Positions 62,108 to 64,000 of a DNA stretch of 64,000 nt are shown piece by piece; position 1 is the first letter of the stretch, and each line of letters begins with the position of its first letter. Position numbers and translations under genes: made by a program. Source of the stretch: an uncultured Sulfitobacter sp. (GTDB lineage: Bacteria; Pseudomonadota; Alphaproteobacteria; Rhodobacterales; Rhodobacteraceae); contig NZ_CANNBM010000003.1 of the NCBI RefSeq assembly GCF_947502895.1, forward strand, positions 62,001 to 126,000, in the 5' to 3' direction. Under the pieces are notes generated by a model. It did no database searches, was not told where the DNA came from, and worked only from the letters and a program-made list of their open reading frames with translations.

Positions 62108-62396
62108 TAAGTCTCGTCTTCCATGCGCCCCACCGCAGTGCGGGCGCGTATCCGTGGTGCGCATGACACGATCGCAGGCGCGGACCAAACGTCCGGCACC
62201 TGTCGGCATGCGTCTGCCCCACGCGTGATTTTGGGAACAAAGGGCGGCCTTGCGTATGCGGATCACCGCAGCCTGCTCACGCGGCAGAAGGCTTGCCCTG
62301 ACCCCCACATGGGGGCCGCGCGCCGATAAGTCAACTGCTATGGCAAAGCGCGACGCGGCGTCTTATCACCGCCCGACACATACAGGAGCCTCCCCC
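62108..62396. other. Divergent intergenic region between helicase and NYN genes
   Basis: About 290 bases between two divergent genes, long enough for two promoters and a 5' leader for the helicase. A GC-rich hairpin-like sequence CCCCCACATGGGGG lies near 62299-62312. No coding signal or riboswitch pattern is recognised. Confidence 0.4.
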
Positions 62397-63113
62397 ATGT
62401 CCAATCGCATAGACCCCGACCGCCCCCTGCTGGCGGTGTTGATAGATGCCGACAATATCTCGGCCAAACATGCCAAAGACATCTACGACGAGATCACAAA
62501 AATAGGCGAGCCCGCGCTCAGGCGCGTCTATGGCGATTGGTCCAAGGAAGAAATCAAAGGATGGAAAGATCCCATTCACGAGTTGGGGCTGGTCGCGCGT
62601 CAGGAAACCGCCAACACGACCGGAAAGAACGCCACAGACATCGGGCTGGTGATTGACGCGATGGATATCCTGCACTCTGGCAAGCTAAACACGTTCGTCA
62701 TCGTCTCTTCGGACAGCGATTATACTGCACTCGTCAACCGCCTGCGCGAGGACGGTCGCGAAGTTATCGTTATCGGCAACGCAAAGGCCAACGACGCGCT
62801 CAAGAATGTGTGCAACCGCTTTGTCCAAATCGAAAACCTGTCTACGAAAAGTGAAGGTACCACGGCGACAAAAGCTAAATCCAAACAGGATCTGAATCAG
62901 GCCTATCAACTGATCTGCAACGCAATAAGCCGCTGTGAGACCGAAGAAGAGTGGGTTTCACTAAGTGCAATCGGAAAGAATTTGCGTGCCATGCGTCCCG
63001 ACTTTGATCCGCGCACCTACGGCTTTGCCAAACTCAGCGGATTGGTAAAGGCGATGCCGCGCCTGCAGTTCGCCAACAAAGACAACCACCCTCGCGTCAA
63101 GATCAAAAACTAA
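62397..63113 (+). CDS. NYN-domain protein with C-terminal LOTUS/OST-HTH
   Basis: 238 residues from ATG 62397 (AGGAGCC upstream). The NYN (PIN-like) RNase motifs are 'LLAVLIDADNIS' (catalytic Asp17/19), 'GKNATDIGLVIDAMDIL' and 'FVIVSSDSDYTALVNRLREDGREVIVIG'. The last 80 residues ('DLNQAYQLICNAISRCETEEEWVSLSAIGKNLRAMRPDFDPRTYGFAKLSGLVKAMPRLQF') match the OST-HTH/LOTUS domain, which binds RNA. Likely a small RNase acting on structured RNA. It diverges from a DEAD-box helicase. Confidence 0.92.
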   Translation: MSNRIDPDRPLLAVLIDADNISAKHAKDIYDEITKIGEPALRRVYGDWSKEEIKGWKDPIHELGLVARQETANTTGKNATDIGLVIDAMDILHSGKLNTFVIVSSDSDYTALVNRLREDGREVIVIGNAKANDALKNVCNRFVQIENLSTKSEGTTATKAKSKQDLNQAYQLICNAISRCETEEEWVSLSAIGKNLRAMRPDFDPRTYGFAKLSGLVKAMPRLQFANKDNHPRVKIKN

Positions 63114-63175
63114 CCCCCTTGCACCGCGCCCCCCAAAGGCGCATCACGCCGCCACACCCCAACCGGAGCTTTCCC

Positions 63176-64000
63176 ATGGACAACCTGCGCGGCGCGATCT
63201 TCATGGTGCTGGCCATGCTCGGCTTCGCGATCGAAGACAGCTTTATCAAAATGATGGGCGATGCCCTGCCAATCGGTCAGATTCTGTTCATGTTGGGTGT
63301 GGGCGGTTCGGCCATATTTGCCGTGATCGTGCTGATACAGGGCCGCGCGCTGTTCGAACGTGCAATGCTCACAGGCCCCGTCATCCTGCGCGGCGTGGGC
63401 GAGATTATTGGCACCATGTGCTTTATCTCGGCCATTGTCTTTACCCCGCTCTCTACCGCTTCCGCTATCTTGCAGGCCACACCACTTGTCGTCACGCTGG
63501 GGGCTGCCCTCTTTCTGGGCGAAGCTGTCGGCTGGCGCAGATGGGCGGCCATTGCCGTTGGCTTTATGGGCGTGCTGATGATCATCCGCCCGGGGCTTGA
63601 AGGCTTTTCGCCTCTGTCGCTCTTTGCGCTTGGCGGTGTTCTGGGTCTTGCGCTGCGCGACATCGCCACGCGAAAGGTGCCACAAACACTCTCCACCATG
63701 CAGCTCAGCTTTCTGGGCTTTCTGGTGTTGATCCCCGCAGGCCTCATGCTGCTGCCGGTCACGGGCCAGCCGCTCGCCGCGCTTGACCTGCGCCTGACCG
63801 CCCTGATCATCGCCTCCATCACCATCGGTGTTTTTGCCTATTATGCCATCGTCGCCGCCATGCGCGTGGGCGAAGTCAGTTTTGTCAGCCCTTTCCGCTA
63901 TTCGCGCCTGATCTTTGCGCTGTTCATCGGCATGGTCTTTTTCGATGAACGCCCCGACATCTGGACACTGCTGGGGGCGGCTATCATCGTGGCCTCTGGC
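63176..64000 (+). CDS. DMT family transporter (EamA), cut by window end
   Basis: 275 codons are visible from ATG 63176 (CCGGAGC upstream), open to the edge. Helices 'GAIFMVLAMLGFAIEDSFIKMMGD', 'GVGEIIGTMCFISAIVFTPLSTASAILQATPLVVTLGAALFLGEAVGWRRW' and 'TIGVFAYYAIVAAMRVGEVSFVSPFRYSRLIFALFIGMVFFDERPD' are EamA repeats. Third EamA protein in the window; probable metabolite exporter of unknown substrate. Only the last helix or less should be missing. Confidence 0.88.
   Translation, partial: MDNLRGAIFMVLAMLGFAIEDSFIKMMGDALPIGQILFMLGVGGSAIFAVIVLIQGRALFERAMLTGPVILRGVGEIIGTMCFISAIVFTPLSTASAILQATPLVVTLGAALFLGEAVGWRRWAAIAVGFMGVLMIIRPGLEGFSPLSLFALGGVLGLALRDIATRKVPQTLSTMQLSFLGFLVLIPAGLMLLPVTGQPLAALDLRLTALIIASITIGVFAYYAIVAAMRVGEVSFVSPFRYSRLIFALFIGMVFFDERPDIWTLLGAAIIVASG

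Noticed and set aside
1..64000. CRISPR array or cas genes
   Set aside because: No regularly spaced repeats and no Cas-like protein were seen anywhere.

Overview
The window looks like chromosomal DNA from a marine-type alphaproteobacterium of the Rhodobacteraceae/Roseobacter group. The evidence is the order and style of the housekeeping genes: lptF-lptG-lptD-surA-pdxA-rsmA in one run, prfA-prmC, a DUF4167 RNA-binding-like protein, a DUF1800/DUF1501 pair, tmk-holB-tatD, and several small families (DUF6525-like, DUF6614-like) that I associate with this order. Taxonomy is inferred from gene content only.

Region 1 (1 to about 16010) is an integrated mobile element entering from the left edge. Its right end sits on the 3' end of a tRNA-Ser(UGA) gene (16008-16097, minus), next to a tyrosine integrase (14523-15857, minus). 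It carries a mobilization module (HTH protein, MobC-like protein, relaxase with C-terminal DUF3991/TOPRIM; 3525-6077) but no type IV secretion genes in view, so it fits an integrative mobilizable element. Cargo: a large NACHT-type STAND NTPase (1-3168, minus, cut by the window edge), a likely anti-phage or stress sensor; three minus-strand envelope or secreted proteins (6209-8746); a LuxR-type HTH protein; a 52-residue ribbon-helix-helix protein with a palindrome in its divergent promoter; an unknown 172-residue protein; a zinc-ribbon/GIY-YIG protein; a soluble AAA+ ATPase fused to an FtsH-like M41 peptidase; and a T-rich, repeat-containing non-coding stretch with two tiny SD-preceded ORFs.

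Region 2 (16300-33137) is core genome: SPOR lipoprotein, D,D-carboxypeptidase, tmk, holB, tatD-family hydrolase, PhnP-like MBL hydrolase, AEC transporter, rsgA, DUF1800/DUF1501, ndk, an ABC-F ATPase, MarC-family protein, retropepsin-like protease, small hypotheticals, holC and pepA.

Region 3 (33279-40648) is a tightly overlapping outer-membrane biogenesis run, lptF-lptG-lptD-surA-pdxA-rsmA: LPS export permeases, LPS insertion, chaperone, then vitamin B6 synthesis and 16S rRNA dimethylation.

Region 4 (40791-53925) holds a DUF4167 protein, prmC and prfA (translation termination), two different ureohydrolases next to an M20 amidohydrolase (guanidino and N-acyl compound catabolism), mazG, a sulfotransferase-like protein, nucleoside hydrolase, GNAT, SelO, a DMT transporter and a DUF533 protein.

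Region 5 (54190-60536) is a seven-gene, fully overlapping minus-strand operon: DUF6525-like protein, periplasmic binding protein, two ATPases, two permeases and a DMT exporter. It diverges from an Rrf2-family regulator across a promoter full of ACGCAAC elements. The window ends with a RhlE-like DEAD-box helicase, a NYN/LOTUS protein and a partial DMT transporter.
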